A DNA stretch of 64,000 nucleotides, taken from NCBI RefSeq assembly GCF_022758145.1, contig NZ_JAJVDH010000002.1, positions 310,001-374,000 of the forward strand, written 5' to 3'. The notes beneath the pieces are model-generated. The model saw only the letters and a list, made by a program, of their open reading frames with translations, was not told where the DNA came from and did not search any database. The first letter of the stretch is position 1. Each line of letters begins with the position of its first letter. Origin of the DNA: Pontibacter vulgaris (lineage in GTDB: Bacteria > Bacteroidota > Bacteroidia > Cytophagales > Hymenobacteraceae). Positions 44,794 through 53,728 of this stretch are shown here, piece by piece. The position numbers and the translations under genes are program-made.

Positions 44794-47421
44794 ATGAAAG
44801 CAGAAAGCACCGTAACCCCACTGATGAAACAATACAACGCCATTAAGGCGAAGCATCCGGGGGCATTGTTGCTGTTCAGGGTGGGCGATTTTTACGAAAC
44901 TTTCGGCGAGGATGCTGTAAAGGCAAGTAAGATCTTAGATATTGTTTTGACTAAACGTGGTGCAGGTTCGCCTTCCGAAACTGCTCTGGCCGGTTTTCCG
45001 CACCACTCCCTTGATACTTACCTGCCTAAACTGGTACGTGCCGGCGAGCGCGTGGCCATCTGCGACCAGCTCGAAGACCCAAAATCGGTAAAAGGGATTG
45101 TAAAGCGTGGCGTAACCGAACTGGTAACACCCGGTGTTTCTTTTAACGACCAGGTACTGGAAAAGCGCAGTAACAATTATCTGGCTGCGGTGCATTTTGG
45201 CAAAACGGAAACTGGCGTATCCTTGCTGGATGTGTCTACAGGGGAGTTTATAACCGCGCAAGGCGACCGAAACTATATAGGCAAACTGCTGCAAAGTATG
45301 GCTCCGGCCGAAGTGCTTTTCTGCAAGAGCGAGAAAGAATCCTTTTTTGAAAGCTATGGCCCCGACTTCCGATACTATGCCCTGGAGCCCTGGGTGTTTA
45401 ACTATGATTTTGCTTACGAATCGCTAACACGCCACTTCAACACTACATCTCTTAAAGGTTTTGGTATAGAGGGCATGAGCGAAGCGATCATATCGGCAGG
45501 TGCTATACTTCATTACCTGTCCGAAACGCATCACAACGAGATCAGCCACATTGCTACCATCTCCAGGCTGGAAGAAGACAAGTACGTATGGCTGGACCGC
45601 TTTACGGTGCGCAACCTCGAGCTTATTTACCCACAGCACCAGGAGGGCGTGCCGCTTATACAAGTGCTCGACCATACCATAACGCCTATGGGAGCCCGTC
45701 TGCTCAAGAAATGGGTAGTGTTGCCACTAAAGGATGTTGCCCAGATACGCCGCCGCCTGGACACGGTAGAGGCCCTGAAGCAACATGAAGAGCTACTGGA
45801 TGAGCTGAGCCAGCACCTGAAAAATATAAACGACCTTGAGCGCCTGATCTCAAAAGTGGCTGTGCGCCGCGTTAACCCGCGTGAGTTAATGCAGCTTGCT
45901 AAGGCCCTGGATGCCATTCAGCCGATCAAAAAAATGCTGGCCGCCAGTGTTATACCTGCATTAGTAAAATTGGCCGACCAGTTAGTGCCGTGTGATGGAT
46001 TGCGCGAAGAAATTAAAAACATACTTCGCCCGGATGCTCCGATGCTAACAAACCAGGGCAACATGATAAATGATGGCATACATGCAGAACTTGATGAACT
46101 GCGTGCCATTGCTTTTTCTGGTAAAGATTACCTGGCGCAACTACAACAGCGCGAGATAAAGAACACCGGCATCAGTTCGCTTAAAATAGCTTATAATAAA
46201 GTTTTTGGGTACTACTTGGAGGTAACGCACGCGCACAAGGACAAGGTGCCTCCAACCTGGATACGCAAGCAGACGCTGGTTAATGCTGAGCGCTATATAA
46301 CCGAAGAGTTAAAGACCTATGAAGAGAAGATCCTGAACGCTGAAGAGCGCATTTATACGATTGAATTTGGCCTGTTTAATGAGTTAGTGTTGCACGCCTT
46401 AGATTATGTGGCGCAGGTGCAGCAAAACGCAAAAGTAATTGGTGTTATTGATTGCCTCAGCTCGTTTGCAAGTATAGCCTTGGCCAGCAACTATGTTAAA
46501 CCTGAGGTAAACGAGTCTTATGTGCTGGATATTAAGAAAGGCCGCCATCCGGTAATAGAAAAACAGTTGCCATTAGGCGAAGCTTACGTGCCGAACGATA
46601 TTTTTCTGGACAACGAAGAGCAGCAGATCATCATTATTACAGGCCCTAACATGGCAGGTAAAAGCGCGCTGCTGCGCCAGACAGCTCTTATTGTGTTGAT
46701 GGCGCAGATCGGGTGCTTTGTTCCGGCGGAGGCAGCATGTATAGGTATCATCGATAAGATCTTTACGCGTGTGGGTGCTTCAGATAATTTATCGAAAGGC
46801 GAATCTACGTTTATGGTGGAGATGACCGAAACAGCAAGTATACTTAATAACCTTTCAGACCGCAGTTTGGTGCTGATGGATGAGATCGGAAGAGGAACGA
46901 GCACATACGATGGTATTTCAATTGCATGGGCTATTGTAGAACACCTGCATAACCATCCAAAGTATAAAGGCAAAACGCTGTTTGCAACGCACTACCACGA
47001 GTTGAACCAACTGGCCGAAGATTTTCCGCGCGTGAAGAATTATAACGTATCGGTACGCGAGGCAGGCGGGAAAATCCTGTTTATGCGCAAACTGGTGGAA
47101 GGGGGCAGTGAGCACAGCTTTGGTATACATGTGGCCCAAATGGCCGGTATGCCTAACAGTGTGGTGTTGAGGGCTAACGAAATTATGCACCACCTGGAGC
47201 AGGAAAAGGTAACAGACCAGGCGCCACAACAGAAAATGAAAACGGCGCCAAAAAATAACTACCAGCTAAGTATGTTTGAGCTGCACGACCCACAATTGGA
47301 ACGTGTAAAAGACCTGATTGGCCAGCTGGATATTAATACAATTACCCCGGTAGAGGCTTTGCTGAAACTGAACGAAGTTAAATTACTCTTACAGGACAAG
47401 CAAAAGGAGGCAATCAGGTAG
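44794..47421 (+). CDS. mutS: DNA mismatch repair protein MutS
   Basis: MutS recognises base mismatches and starts repair. The 875-residue protein has the mismatch-binding N-terminal domain with LLLFRVGDFYETFGEDA (the Phe-x-Glu element), the connector and lever domains, and the ATPase: Walker A GPNMAGKSALLRQTAL (near 616), Walker B LVLMDEIGRGTSTYDG (near 695) and KTLFATHYHELNQLAE. A C-terminal tail after about 800 is normal length. The sequence is complete and intact. Confidence 0.98.
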   Translation: MKAESTVTPLMKQYNAIKAKHPGALLLFRVGDFYETFGEDAVKASKILDIVLTKRGAGSPSETALAGFPHHSLDTYLPKLVRAGERVAICDQLEDPKSVKGIVKRGVTELVTPGVSFNDQVLEKRSNNYLAAVHFGKTETGVSLLDVSTGEFITAQGDRNYIGKLLQSMAPAEVLFCKSEKESFFESYGPDFRYYALEPWVFNYDFAYESLTRHFNTTSLKGFGIEGMSEAIISAGAILHYLSETHHNEISHIATISRLEEDKYVWLDRFTVRNLELIYPQHQEGVPLIQVLDHTITPMGARLLKKWVVLPLKDVAQIRRRLDTVEALKQHEELLDELSQHLKNINDLERLISKVAVRRVNPRELMQLAKALDAIQPIKKMLAASVIPALVKLADQLVPCDGLREEIKNILRPDAPMLTNQGNMINDGIHAELDELRAIAFSGKDYLAQLQQREIKNTGISSLKIAYNKVFGYYLEVTHAHKDKVPPTWIRKQTLVNAERYITEELKTYEEKILNAEERIYTIEFGLFNELVLHALDYVAQVQQNAKVIGVIDCLSSFASIALASNYVKPEVNESYVLDIKKGRHPVIEKQLPLGEAYVPNDIFLDNEEQQIIIITGPNMAGKSALLRQTALIVLMAQIGCFVPAEAACIGIIDKIFTRVGASDNLSKGESTFMVEMTETASILNNLSDRSLVLMDEIGRGTSTYDGISIAWAIVEHLHNHPKYKGKTLFATHYHELNQLAEDFPRVKNYNVSVREAGGKILFMRKLVEGGSEHSFGIHVAQMAGMPNSVVLRANEIMHHLEQEKVTDQAPQQKMKTAPKNNYQLSMFELHDPQLERVKDLIGQLDINTITPVEALLKLNEVKLLLQDKQKEAIR

Positions 47422-47534
47422 TAAGTATTGCTTCCTTTTGCTCTCTGAAATAGATTCTTTAAAAAACTTTGAAATTTTTCTCTCTGAAAATCAGTAGGAA
47501 ACGCAAAAGAGAGAGAAAATTTTTAGAGGGGCTA

Positions 47535-47564
47535 TTGACAAGTCGAATTTTGTCTATATCTTTG
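47535..47564 (+). promoter_or_regulatory. Promoter of the tRNA pair
   Basis: TTG (47535-47537) is separated by exactly 19 bp from TATCTTTG (47557-47564). This is the full Bacteroidota vegetative promoter (TTG, 19 bp, TAnnTTTG). Transcription would start about 7 bp further on, some 45 bp before the tRNA-Gly. Confidence 0.9.
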
Positions 47565-47616
47565 TATCACTAAATCGCTAGGACGGAAACGAAAAGCGGA
47601 ATAGTAAATGACTTAA

Positions 47617-47689
47617 GCGGGAGTAGCTCAGTTGGTAGAGCGCGACCTTGCCAAGGTCGAGGTCGCGAGTTCGAACCTCGTCTCCCGCT
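47617..47689 (+). tRNA. tRNA-Gly (GCC anticodon)
   Basis: A complete 73-nt cloverleaf. GCGGGAG (47617-47623) pairs with CTCCCGC (47682-47688), the D stem is GCTC/GAGC, the anticodon arm is CGACC-TTGCCAA-GGTCG with anticodon GCC, and the T arm contains TTCGAAC. The discriminator base is T and no CCA is encoded. Confidence 0.97.
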
Positions 47690-47699
47690 CAAAAAGGCA

Positions 47700-47732
47700 A
47701 ACAAAGACGTTGTGATAAACAACGTCTTTGTT
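47700..47732 (+). terminator. Hairpin with T run after tRNA-Gly
   Basis: AACAAAGACGTTGT (47700-47713) pairs with ACAACGTCTTTGTT (47719-47732) around a 5-nt loop, and more T follows. Either it ends the tRNA-Gly transcript or it is a read-through site, since tRNA-Leu follows on the same strand without an obvious promoter of its own. Confidence 0.85.
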
Positions 47733-47769
47733 TTTTAAAGTCATCCTCCGGACGCCGGTTCGGATGGAA

Positions 47770-47853
47770 GCCGGGATGGTGGAACTGGTAGACACGCAAG
47801 ACTTAAAATCTTGTGTCCGCAAGGACGTGCGGGTTCGATTCCCGCTCCTGGTA
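47770..47853 (+). tRNA. tRNA-Leu (TAA anticodon)
   Basis: An 84-nt tRNA with a long variable arm. The acceptor is GCCGGGA (47770-47776) with TCCTGGT (47846-47852) including two G-T pairs, and the anticodon arm is CAAGA-CTTAAAA-TCTTG with anticodon TAA. The variable arm is TGTCCGCAAGGACG and the T arm contains TTCGATT. The discriminator is A and no CCA is encoded. Confidence 0.96.
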
Positions 47854-47866
47854 CTGATTGTAATGC

Positions 47867-47903
47867 ATAAAGGGCTGTAGGTTAATAACTTACAGCCCTT
47901 TAT
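47867..47903 (+). terminator. Terminator after tRNA-Leu
   Basis: ATAAAGGGCTGTA (47867-47879) pairs with TACAGCCCTTTAT (47891-47903) around an 11-nt loop, followed by a short T-rich stretch. Confidence 0.8.
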
Positions 47904-47958
47904 TGTTGCCTGAGTAACAAACTAGTAACAATTTTATGGTTGATCAAAAAGATTAACT

Positions 47959-48453
47959 TTATTTCCTTCCTTGAGCAGTTTCAGTTTTTTCTGTAATTAA
48001 TAATTCTATGAGGCGTTTAACTACATCAGTAACTGTGCTAAATATTAAATATAACGCGACGCCCCACAAAAAAACTATCTCAGCATCAGCGAAATTTTTG
48101 AAATAACAGGACTTACAAGTATTGTCAAAAGCTTGTAGATATAAGCCTCTGATTAGGGCAAAAGAACTAGCAACAGCGGCTGGTTTAGTTACCATGCCTG
48201 ATATTTTCTTGAATTGTTCGTAAAACTGATTGAATGTCGTATCCCAATCCCAAGAAGGCTTTTCAATTTTAATTTTATGTAGAATAGTTACAATGAAAGT
48301 TCCACCAGTTAAAAAGATATTTAATTCCTTGTATTTAAGTGTTATGATGGAATAATATATAATTTTACCTTGAAATTTGTAAACAAAAAATAAGCTTGTA
48401 CCTACAAGTATTAATATAAATAACCACTTCCAATCTACTTGCTTTTTATCCAT
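47959..48453 (-). CDS. Unknown AT-rich membrane protein
   Basis: The 164-residue protein has about four hydrophobic segments, starting WKWLFILILVGTSLFFVYKF, a Cys pair in DNTCKSCYFKNF (near 113-116) and a charged C-terminus. No family is recognised. It is AT-rich like its neighbours, and its start lies 14 bp beyond the stop of the gene at 48468, so the two are probably one unit. It contains no AAGTATA word. The block lies right after two tRNA genes, a usual place for acquired DNA. Confidence 0.65.
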   Translation of the reverse strand: MDKKQVDWKWLFILILVGTSLFFVYKFQGKIIYYSIITLKYKELNIFLTGGTFIVTILHKIKIEKPSWDWDTTFNQFYEQFKKISGMVTKPAAVASSFALIRGLYLQAFDNTCKSCYFKNFADAEIVFLWGVALYLIFSTVTDVVKRLIELLITEKTETAQGRK

Positions 48454-48467
48454 TTGTTAGAGTGGTT

Positions 48468-48845
48468 CTACGCGTGTTGTGCCTCATTATAAATAATAGA
48501 CTCAGGTAACTTAGAGTTATTAAACTGGTCTACTTTTTTACTGTCTTCATTGGATTGTTGATTACCTATAATGCCCCCTGCTATACCTCCAATAACAGAG
48601 CCAACAGGACCCGCTAGAAATCCTACTACTGCTCCGACTGTAGCGCCAATTGTTGAGCCAGTTGAAGGAGTATGGTAGTATGGATCTGTCTCTGCAAACA
48701 CATCATTGACATGAAAGCTCCCTATTGATAAATCAAATTGCTCACTTCCTAACTCTCTTACTAACTCGGGTCTTGTAGGTGCAGTAGAGTTCAAGTATAC
48801 CTTTTCTCCCGTACCTTTTTGCACATAAAGTTTCATAACTAACAT
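48468..48845 (-). CDS. Unknown protein with a glycine-zipper membrane segment
   Basis: The 125-residue product (an in-frame Met at 48836 is also possible) has a polar N-terminus and then a glycine-zipper segment, GATVGAVVGFLAGPVGSVIG (about 73-92) continuing GGIAGGIIGN, with Gly every four residues as in membrane-packing helices. The C-terminus is polar. It has no clear signal peptide. It is upstream of the AT-rich membrane-protein gene on the same strand. Glycine-zipper helices can form pores or help insertion, but there is no other evidence for such a role. Confidence 0.65.
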   Translation of the reverse strand: MLVMKLYVQKGTGEKVYLNSTAPTRPELVRELGSEQFDLSIGSFHVNDVFAETDPYYHTPSTGSTIGATVGAVVGFLAGPVGSVIGGIAGGIIGNQQSNEDSKKVDQFNNSKLPESIIYNEAQHA

Positions 48846-49268
48846 GTATAGTTGGTTTAACTGGTACTATATGATTATAGTGCCAGTTTGAATAAAATGT
48901 TTAATAGTATACGTGTATTTTATGCTATAACATAAAAGGTTATGAGATATTAATAACAAGAAATCGTGAGTATTAGTATTTACAATTAATCAGGTGTAAA
49001 ATTGTATATTATACTTCTTATATCAAAAAGTTGACATTAGTAAATTTTCAGTTGATAATCTGCCTTTCATGTGCAATAAAAAAAATTAATTAAAACATTT
49101 GGATATTATATTATTTAAAATAATTTTGGGATTAATAAAATATTTATTTGACTCAATTCAAGAGGGTGTTTTCCAAATAATTAAGTCATTTAAATTTTAT
49201 ACTTGCATTTATCTGACCTGAATCAATTATTAAGTAATCATAATCAAAACACTCTTAACACTTGTTTT
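48846..49268. other. AT-rich spacer between two divergent genes
   Basis: No gene is supported in these 423 bp. Long A/T runs dominate; TATACTT words occur near 49011 and 49199. A TTG-started extension of the downstream gene to 49203 is rejected because it would bury the signal peptide. Confidence 0.5.
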
Positions 49269-49868
49269 ATGAAAAGAATTATACTCTTTATTGCCTTCGC
49301 TTTTTTTGCAATTAATGCAAGCAATGCACAGTCTAAAGACAACCTGGCCAAGGTTAGAAAGATAAATGGAGTAGAGGCATATATTTTATGCGAGCCTTTA
49401 AGAGAATATGAAGTTGTGGTGGATGCGGGATCAGGTCTAAAGGCAGAATCTTTATTAACAGGAGGTGTAGTTAATAAAACCATTTCAGACAGAGTTGAGC
49501 AGTTTATAAGAAAAGTTACGAAAGAAAATGCCCGTGTTGATGCCGTTATTTACAGTGCCGGTAAAAGAATAGTAGGTGTGCAGTTTACTGATGAAGGAAC
49601 ATCGAAAACGAAAGGTTATGCCAAAGTTTCGAGAGTGATGGGATACCCTGTTTTTGTAATGAACGAACCAGTGCAGGATTATACAACCTTAGGCACAAAA
49701 ACAGGTGGCATTAAAGTTAAGTCACTAGTAACAGGTGGCCTTATGAATAACTCAATCGAAGAAGATGTTCAGCAGATGGTAAAGAAAGTGCAGAGCCGCG
49801 CTGCAGATGGTATTTTGTTTGAAGGTGGTAGAGATGCTACAGCTATCCAATACAAAGGAAAGCATTAA
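49269..49868 (+). CDS. Exported protein with two tandem copies of an unknown domain
   Basis: The ATG at 49269 (MKRIILFIAFAFFAINASNA) gives a signal peptide and a 199-residue precursor. The mature part is an internal duplication. AKVRKINGVEAYILCEPL in the first copy aligns with AKVSRVMGYPVFVMNEPV in the second, and both continue with a GLKAESLLTGGVVNKTI / GIKVKSLVTGGLMNNSI-like stretch and a VxQFIRKV / VQQMVKKV helix. No family is recognised. It is a periplasmic or outer-membrane-facing protein and ends at a strong terminator. Confidence 0.75.
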   Translation: MKRIILFIAFAFFAINASNAQSKDNLAKVRKINGVEAYILCEPLREYEVVVDAGSGLKAESLLTGGVVNKTISDRVEQFIRKVTKENARVDAVIYSAGKRIVGVQFTDEGTSKTKGYAKVSRVMGYPVFVMNEPVQDYTTLGTKTGGIKVKSLVTGGLMNNSIEEDVQQMVKKVQSRAADGILFEGGRDATAIQYKGKH

Positions 49869-49935
49869 TTCGGTAGCTAGCTAATGCAGCAAAATTTTTT
49901 AAATGCTTTCCATTGCTGTAACTTAATTTTTTATG

Positions 49936-49977
49936 AAAACAGAAAAAGCTCCCGATAACGGGAGCTTTTTCTGTTTT
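49936..49977. terminator. Bidirectional terminator between convergent genes
   Basis: A 19-bp stem (49936-49954 with 49959-49977, arms AAAACAGAAAAAGCTCCCG and complement) closes a 4-nt loop. It serves the exported-protein gene on the plus strand and could end the rodA operon on the minus strand. Confidence 0.9.
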
Positions 49978-50094
49978 GAATTTTATACTTTCTCTACCAA
50001 AAAATATACAGAGTTATTAATTTCTCATTTTCTATTTATTCTTTTTCCAACTTTTAAATTGCTTTAGACAGAGCTCTGTGTAGCAGATGTAAAC

Positions 50095-51417
50095 TTACCT
50101 CACTAATTCCTGGCTCCGGTTAGCATCAATAGCCAGAAGTATAAAGAGCAAAACTGTAAAAGACCATAACGATGAGCCACCATAACTGAAGAAAGGCAAA
50201 GGAATGCCTACTACAGGCGCCAAGCCAATGGTCATGCCTACGTTTACCAGAAAGTGAAAAAAGATGATGGAAGCTACACAGTACCCATATGTGCGTCCAA
50301 AAACAGACTTTTGCCGCTCTGCTACTGCTACAATTCTTATCAATAGCAGCATAAACAAAGCAATCAATACAGTACTACCTATCCAGCCGTGTTCTTCGCC
50401 GATTGTGCAGAAAATAAAGTCGGTACTTTGCTCCGGCACAAAATCGAATTTGGTTTGCGTACCTTCCAGAAAGCCTTTACCCCAGAAGCCACCAGAACCG
50501 ATAGCAATCTTAGATTGGGTTACGTTCCAGCCAAAGCCAAGTGGGTCTGCCTCAGGGTTTATGAGTGCTTTTATACGATTTTGCTGGTGAGGTTGCAGCA
50601 CGTTATTTACAAAGTAGTCCACACTGAAGATCATACCTGAAATCACTACAAGTATAAAGATCATTGTTTTGATACGGCGCATAAGGCGGTAATCAAGCCA
50701 GGTGGCAAGGCCCATCAAAACTGCAATTCCAAGTATAAGATAAAGCTTTGGTACGAGTAGGGTAAGTATAAAAATTGCTGCTGCGGAGCCGCCAATAATT
50801 AGTATAAGCGGCGACATGCCTTCGCGGAAGAAGGCAAGTATAAATGCACCAAAAACAAGCGCTGTACCGGTCTCGTTCTGTAGGATTATAATAACAGGGG
50901 GCAGAAAAGTGATAGCAGCCAGTTTCATCTGGTCCTTCATATTCTGGTGGCGCAGGTTTACACCGCTTAAGTACTTGGAAACGGCCAAAGCCGTAGCAAA
51001 CTTTGCCAATTCGGCGGGTTGCAGACGCACTCCACCACCAAGATCCAGCCAGGAGCGTGACCCTGCAACAGGCGATGCCACAGCTAATGTAAAGAGCAGG
51101 AGCAAAATAATGGAGCCATAAATTGGATAAGCTAGGTGTTCGTAGATTTTATAGTCTACTACCAGTAGCATAATTATAAGTATAACGGCCGTGCCTATCC
51201 AGACAAGCTGCTTGCCTGAGTTAATTTCAAAGCTGAAGATGTTAACTATATTATCCGGGCTGTAAACCACAGCATAGATATTCATCCAGCCAAGTGCTAC
51301 TAATAAAAAGTACAGGAGCACAGTTACCCAGTCCAGGTTCTGGATGATCTTGCGCGAAGTGCGTCGGCTGCTAGGCGCTACTATTCTACCTCCAAGTACT
51401 TTCGGCTCAACACCCAT
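50095..51417 (-). CDS. rodA: Peptidoglycan polymerase RodA
   Basis: RodA is a SEDS-family glycosyltransferase that extends cell-wall glycan with PBP2 along the cell side. The 440-residue protein has about ten membrane segments, the early VSPxxGSRSWLDLGG stretch (SPVAGSRSWLDLGGGVRLQP), PAELAKFATALAVSKYL, and the end GIPLPFFSYGGSSLWSF. The start overlaps the end of mrdA by 37 bp. It is the last gene of the five-gene shape operon. Confidence 0.96.
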   Translation of the reverse strand: MGVEPKVLGGRIVAPSSRRTSRKIIQNLDWVTVLLYFLLVALGWMNIYAVVYSPDNIVNIFSFEINSGKQLVWIGTAVILIIMLLVVDYKIYEHLAYPIYGSIILLLLFTLAVASPVAGSRSWLDLGGGVRLQPAELAKFATALAVSKYLSGVNLRHQNMKDQMKLAAITFLPPVIIILQNETGTALVFGAFILAFFREGMSPLILIIGGSAAAIFILTLLVPKLYLILGIAVLMGLATWLDYRLMRRIKTMIFILVVISGMIFSVDYFVNNVLQPHQQNRIKALINPEADPLGFGWNVTQSKIAIGSGGFWGKGFLEGTQTKFDFVPEQSTDFIFCTIGEEHGWIGSTVLIALFMLLLIRIVAVAERQKSVFGRTYGYCVASIIFFHFLVNVGMTIGLAPVVGIPLPFFSYGGSSLWSFTVLLFILLAIDANRSQELVR

Positions 51418-53207
51418 TGTTCCATTGGTTTTCTCGACACAGAGTCGGTTAAATACTTTTCAATCATCAGGCCGGCAATTGGCGCTGCAGACTGAGCGCC
51501 AAAACCAGCGTTCTCAACATATACAGCTATTGCTATTTTAGGATTGTCTTTCGGGGCAAAGGCTACAAATACTGCGTGGTCTTTACCTTGTGGGTTTTCA
51601 GCAGTCCCAGTTTTTCCGCAAACTGTTATGCCAACCTTTTCGAGCTTAGCATTTACACCTGTACCAGATTGCACTACAGCTGCCATACCTTCTATAATTG
51701 GGGCATAGTGTTTTGCTGCTACAGAAGTATAATGGCGTTTCTGATATTCTGGCAATGGTTTGCCGTGCTCACCTACAGACCGGATAATGTGTGGCTGGTA
51801 GTAGAAGCCTCTGTTTGCAATAATTGCCATAAAGTTAGCCATCTGTAGTGGCGTTACGCCCAACTCCCCCTGACCTATACTTAATGAGTAAATGGTAGAG
51901 AACTTCCAGCGGTTTTCGCCATATATGCGGTCATACATCTTATTAGATGCAATAATACCCTGTTTTTCATTCGGTAAATCTATACCTAAGTGCGTACCAA
52001 ACCCGAAGGTCAGAATTTGCTCGCGCCAGTCTGCCAGGCCAATAGCAGTATCTTTGAAAATATTTTTTGACTTACCCTGGTTAAGTAAGGCCCGGTATAC
52101 CTGGTAAAAGTATGGGTTACAGGATGTTTTAATGGCAATGGTAAGATCGGTTGGCGCAGGGTGCGCGTGAGAGCATGTAACCAATGCCTGGTTGCATGGG
52201 TAGCCAGTGTTAGGCGTAATTACACCCTCCTGCAAAGCAATAAGCGCATGAGCCAGTTTAAAAATAGAACCTGGTGGGTTGCTGCTGGCCATGATAGGAC
52301 GGTTAAACATCGTCTTGTCAGGACTGGTAAGCAATTTCATATAGTTCTTGCCATAGTCCTTGCCTGTAAACAGATTCGGATCATAGAATGGACTTGAAAT
52401 ATAGGCTAATACCTCGCCAGTAGAAGGTTCTATAGCTACCACGCTGCCTTTGGCACCATTCATCAAAAACTCGCCATACTTCTGAAGGTCAAGGTCTATG
52501 GTACTGATGAGGTTCTGACCTGCAACAGAAAGTGTATCGTAGGCGCCATCTTTAAAAGAGCCTTTATCAACGCCACGTACGTTCACCATTTTATACTTTA
52601 CACCACGGCGGCCCATCAGGAATTTCTCGTATTCCTGTTCTATACCGCTTTTACCAATATAATCGCCAGGGCGGTAGCCTTTGTAAGCAGAGTCTTCCAG
52701 TTGTTTTGGGCTGATCTCTGCAATATAACCCAGCGCGTGCGATAAGCTGGAGTGCGGATATCCACGAGCCGTACGTGCGTTTATATAAAAGCCAGGGAAG
52801 TCAATCAGGTTATCCTGAATGCGGGCAAAGTCCTCTGTGCTTAGTTTCTGGAAAAAGATAGATGGTTGTACATAGGAAAAAGTACGTGCTTTTTTAAAGC
52901 GCTCGCGTGCATCTTCTACCGGAATGTTAAGCAGCTTACATAATCTCAGCGTATCTACCTGTTTTACTTCTTTCGGTATTACCATCAGGTCGTAAACAGG
53001 GGTATTTTGCACCAGCAACTGGCCGTTGCGGTCGTAAATCAATCCACGGAATGGGTATTGGATGATCGGCTTAATGGCATTTGTTTCAGCAGCCTGCTTA
53101 TAGCTGCTGTCTACCACCTGAATGTAGAATAGGCGCAGTGCGAAAACTACCCCTACAATCAGGAAAATGGCCTGTATTACGTATTTTCTATTCTCTAAAT
53201 AATTCAT
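51381..53207 (-). CDS. mrdA: Penicillin-binding protein 2 (transpeptidase)
   Basis: This is the class B PBP that cross-links peptidoglycan in the elongasome. The 608-residue protein has one membrane anchor (about 8-30), the pedestal region with RGLIYDRNGQLL, and the transpeptidase domain with Ser314-x-x-Lys317 (PGSIFK), SCN at 362-364 and KTG at 532-534 (CGKTGTAENPQGKDHAVFV). All active residues are intact. It starts with a 4-bp ATGA overlap with mreD and overlaps rodA, so expression is tightly coupled. Confidence 0.97.
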   Translation of the reverse strand: MNYLENRKYVIQAIFLIVGVVFALRLFYIQVVDSSYKQAAETNAIKPIIQYPFRGLIYDRNGQLLVQNTPVYDLMVIPKEVKQVDTLRLCKLLNIPVEDARERFKKARTFSYVQPSIFFQKLSTEDFARIQDNLIDFPGFYINARTARGYPHSSLSHALGYIAEISPKQLEDSAYKGYRPGDYIGKSGIEQEYEKFLMGRRGVKYKMVNVRGVDKGSFKDGAYDTLSVAGQNLISTIDLDLQKYGEFLMNGAKGSVVAIEPSTGEVLAYISSPFYDPNLFTGKDYGKNYMKLLTSPDKTMFNRPIMASSNPPGSIFKLAHALIALQEGVITPNTGYPCNQALVTCSHAHPAPTDLTIAIKTSCNPYFYQVYRALLNQGKSKNIFKDTAIGLADWREQILTFGFGTHLGIDLPNEKQGIIASNKMYDRIYGENRWKFSTIYSLSIGQGELGVTPLQMANFMAIIANRGFYYQPHIIRSVGEHGKPLPEYQKRHYTSVAAKHYAPIIEGMAAVVQSGTGVNAKLEKVGITVCGKTGTAENPQGKDHAVFVAFAPKDNPKIAIAVYVENAGFGAQSAAPIAGLMIEKYLTDSVSRKPMEQWVLSRKYLEVE

Positions 53208-53728
53208 CTATTCGCTCTCTTAACGGAGAAGAACAGTAACTGTAGTATAATCATTACTATACCCGTGAACAGTACGCTTGCAAATACTTTAGCCAAAGTA
53301 TACCAGGCCGATTCGAGGCTGATGGTTTCAAGGAAAAATACAGCTGCATGGTGCATGAGTATGAGCAGAAGTGCATACGTTAAAAACCAGCGCCAGCCCA
53401 TTACGTGTATGTTCACAGAATCTTTGGTATCGTAACCATCACGTGGTGTGAGAAGGTTCAAAACGTGTGGCCGTAAAAAAGCAAGAAGTACGCTGGCCGC
53501 TGCATGAATACCCATCGTATCATAGAAAATATCAATGGTAAAACCAGCCAGGAAGCCAAGGAACAGCAGTAATACCCTGTTTATATTGATAGGAAGGAAA
53601 AGCAGGAATGCAATATAAATAAAGCAAAAACCGGTACTGAAAAGCACAAGACTATCCATAAGCAGAATCTGCAGGGCAACAAAAAGTATAAACTGTACGA
53701 TATGTCGGATGCCGAAACTACTGTTCAT
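53204..53728 (-). CDS. mreD: Rod shape-determining protein MreD
   Basis: The 174-residue integral membrane protein has about five to six helices and fits the MreD position and size. Signs are RHIVQFILFVALQILLMDSL and GFLAGFTIDIFYDTMGIHAA, the latter like the conserved MreD segment. It links the MreB filament with the outer parts of the elongasome. It overlaps mreC by 11 bp and mrdA by 4 bp. The family is poorly conserved, so position is part of the evidence. Confidence 0.9.
   Translation of the reverse strand: MNSSFGIRHIVQFILFVALQILLMDSLVLFSTGFCFIYIAFLLFLPININRVLLLFLGFLAGFTIDIFYDTMGIHAAASVLLAFLRPHVLNLLTPRDGYDTKDSVNIHVMGWRWFLTYALLLILMHHAAVFFLETISLESAWYTLAKVFASVLFTGIVMIILQLLFFSVKRANR

Noticed and set aside
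47617..47853. Possible CRISPR-like repeats around the tRNA genes
   Set aside because: The repeated bases are tRNA stems and terminator hairpins; there is no set of equal repeats with spacers anywhere in the window.
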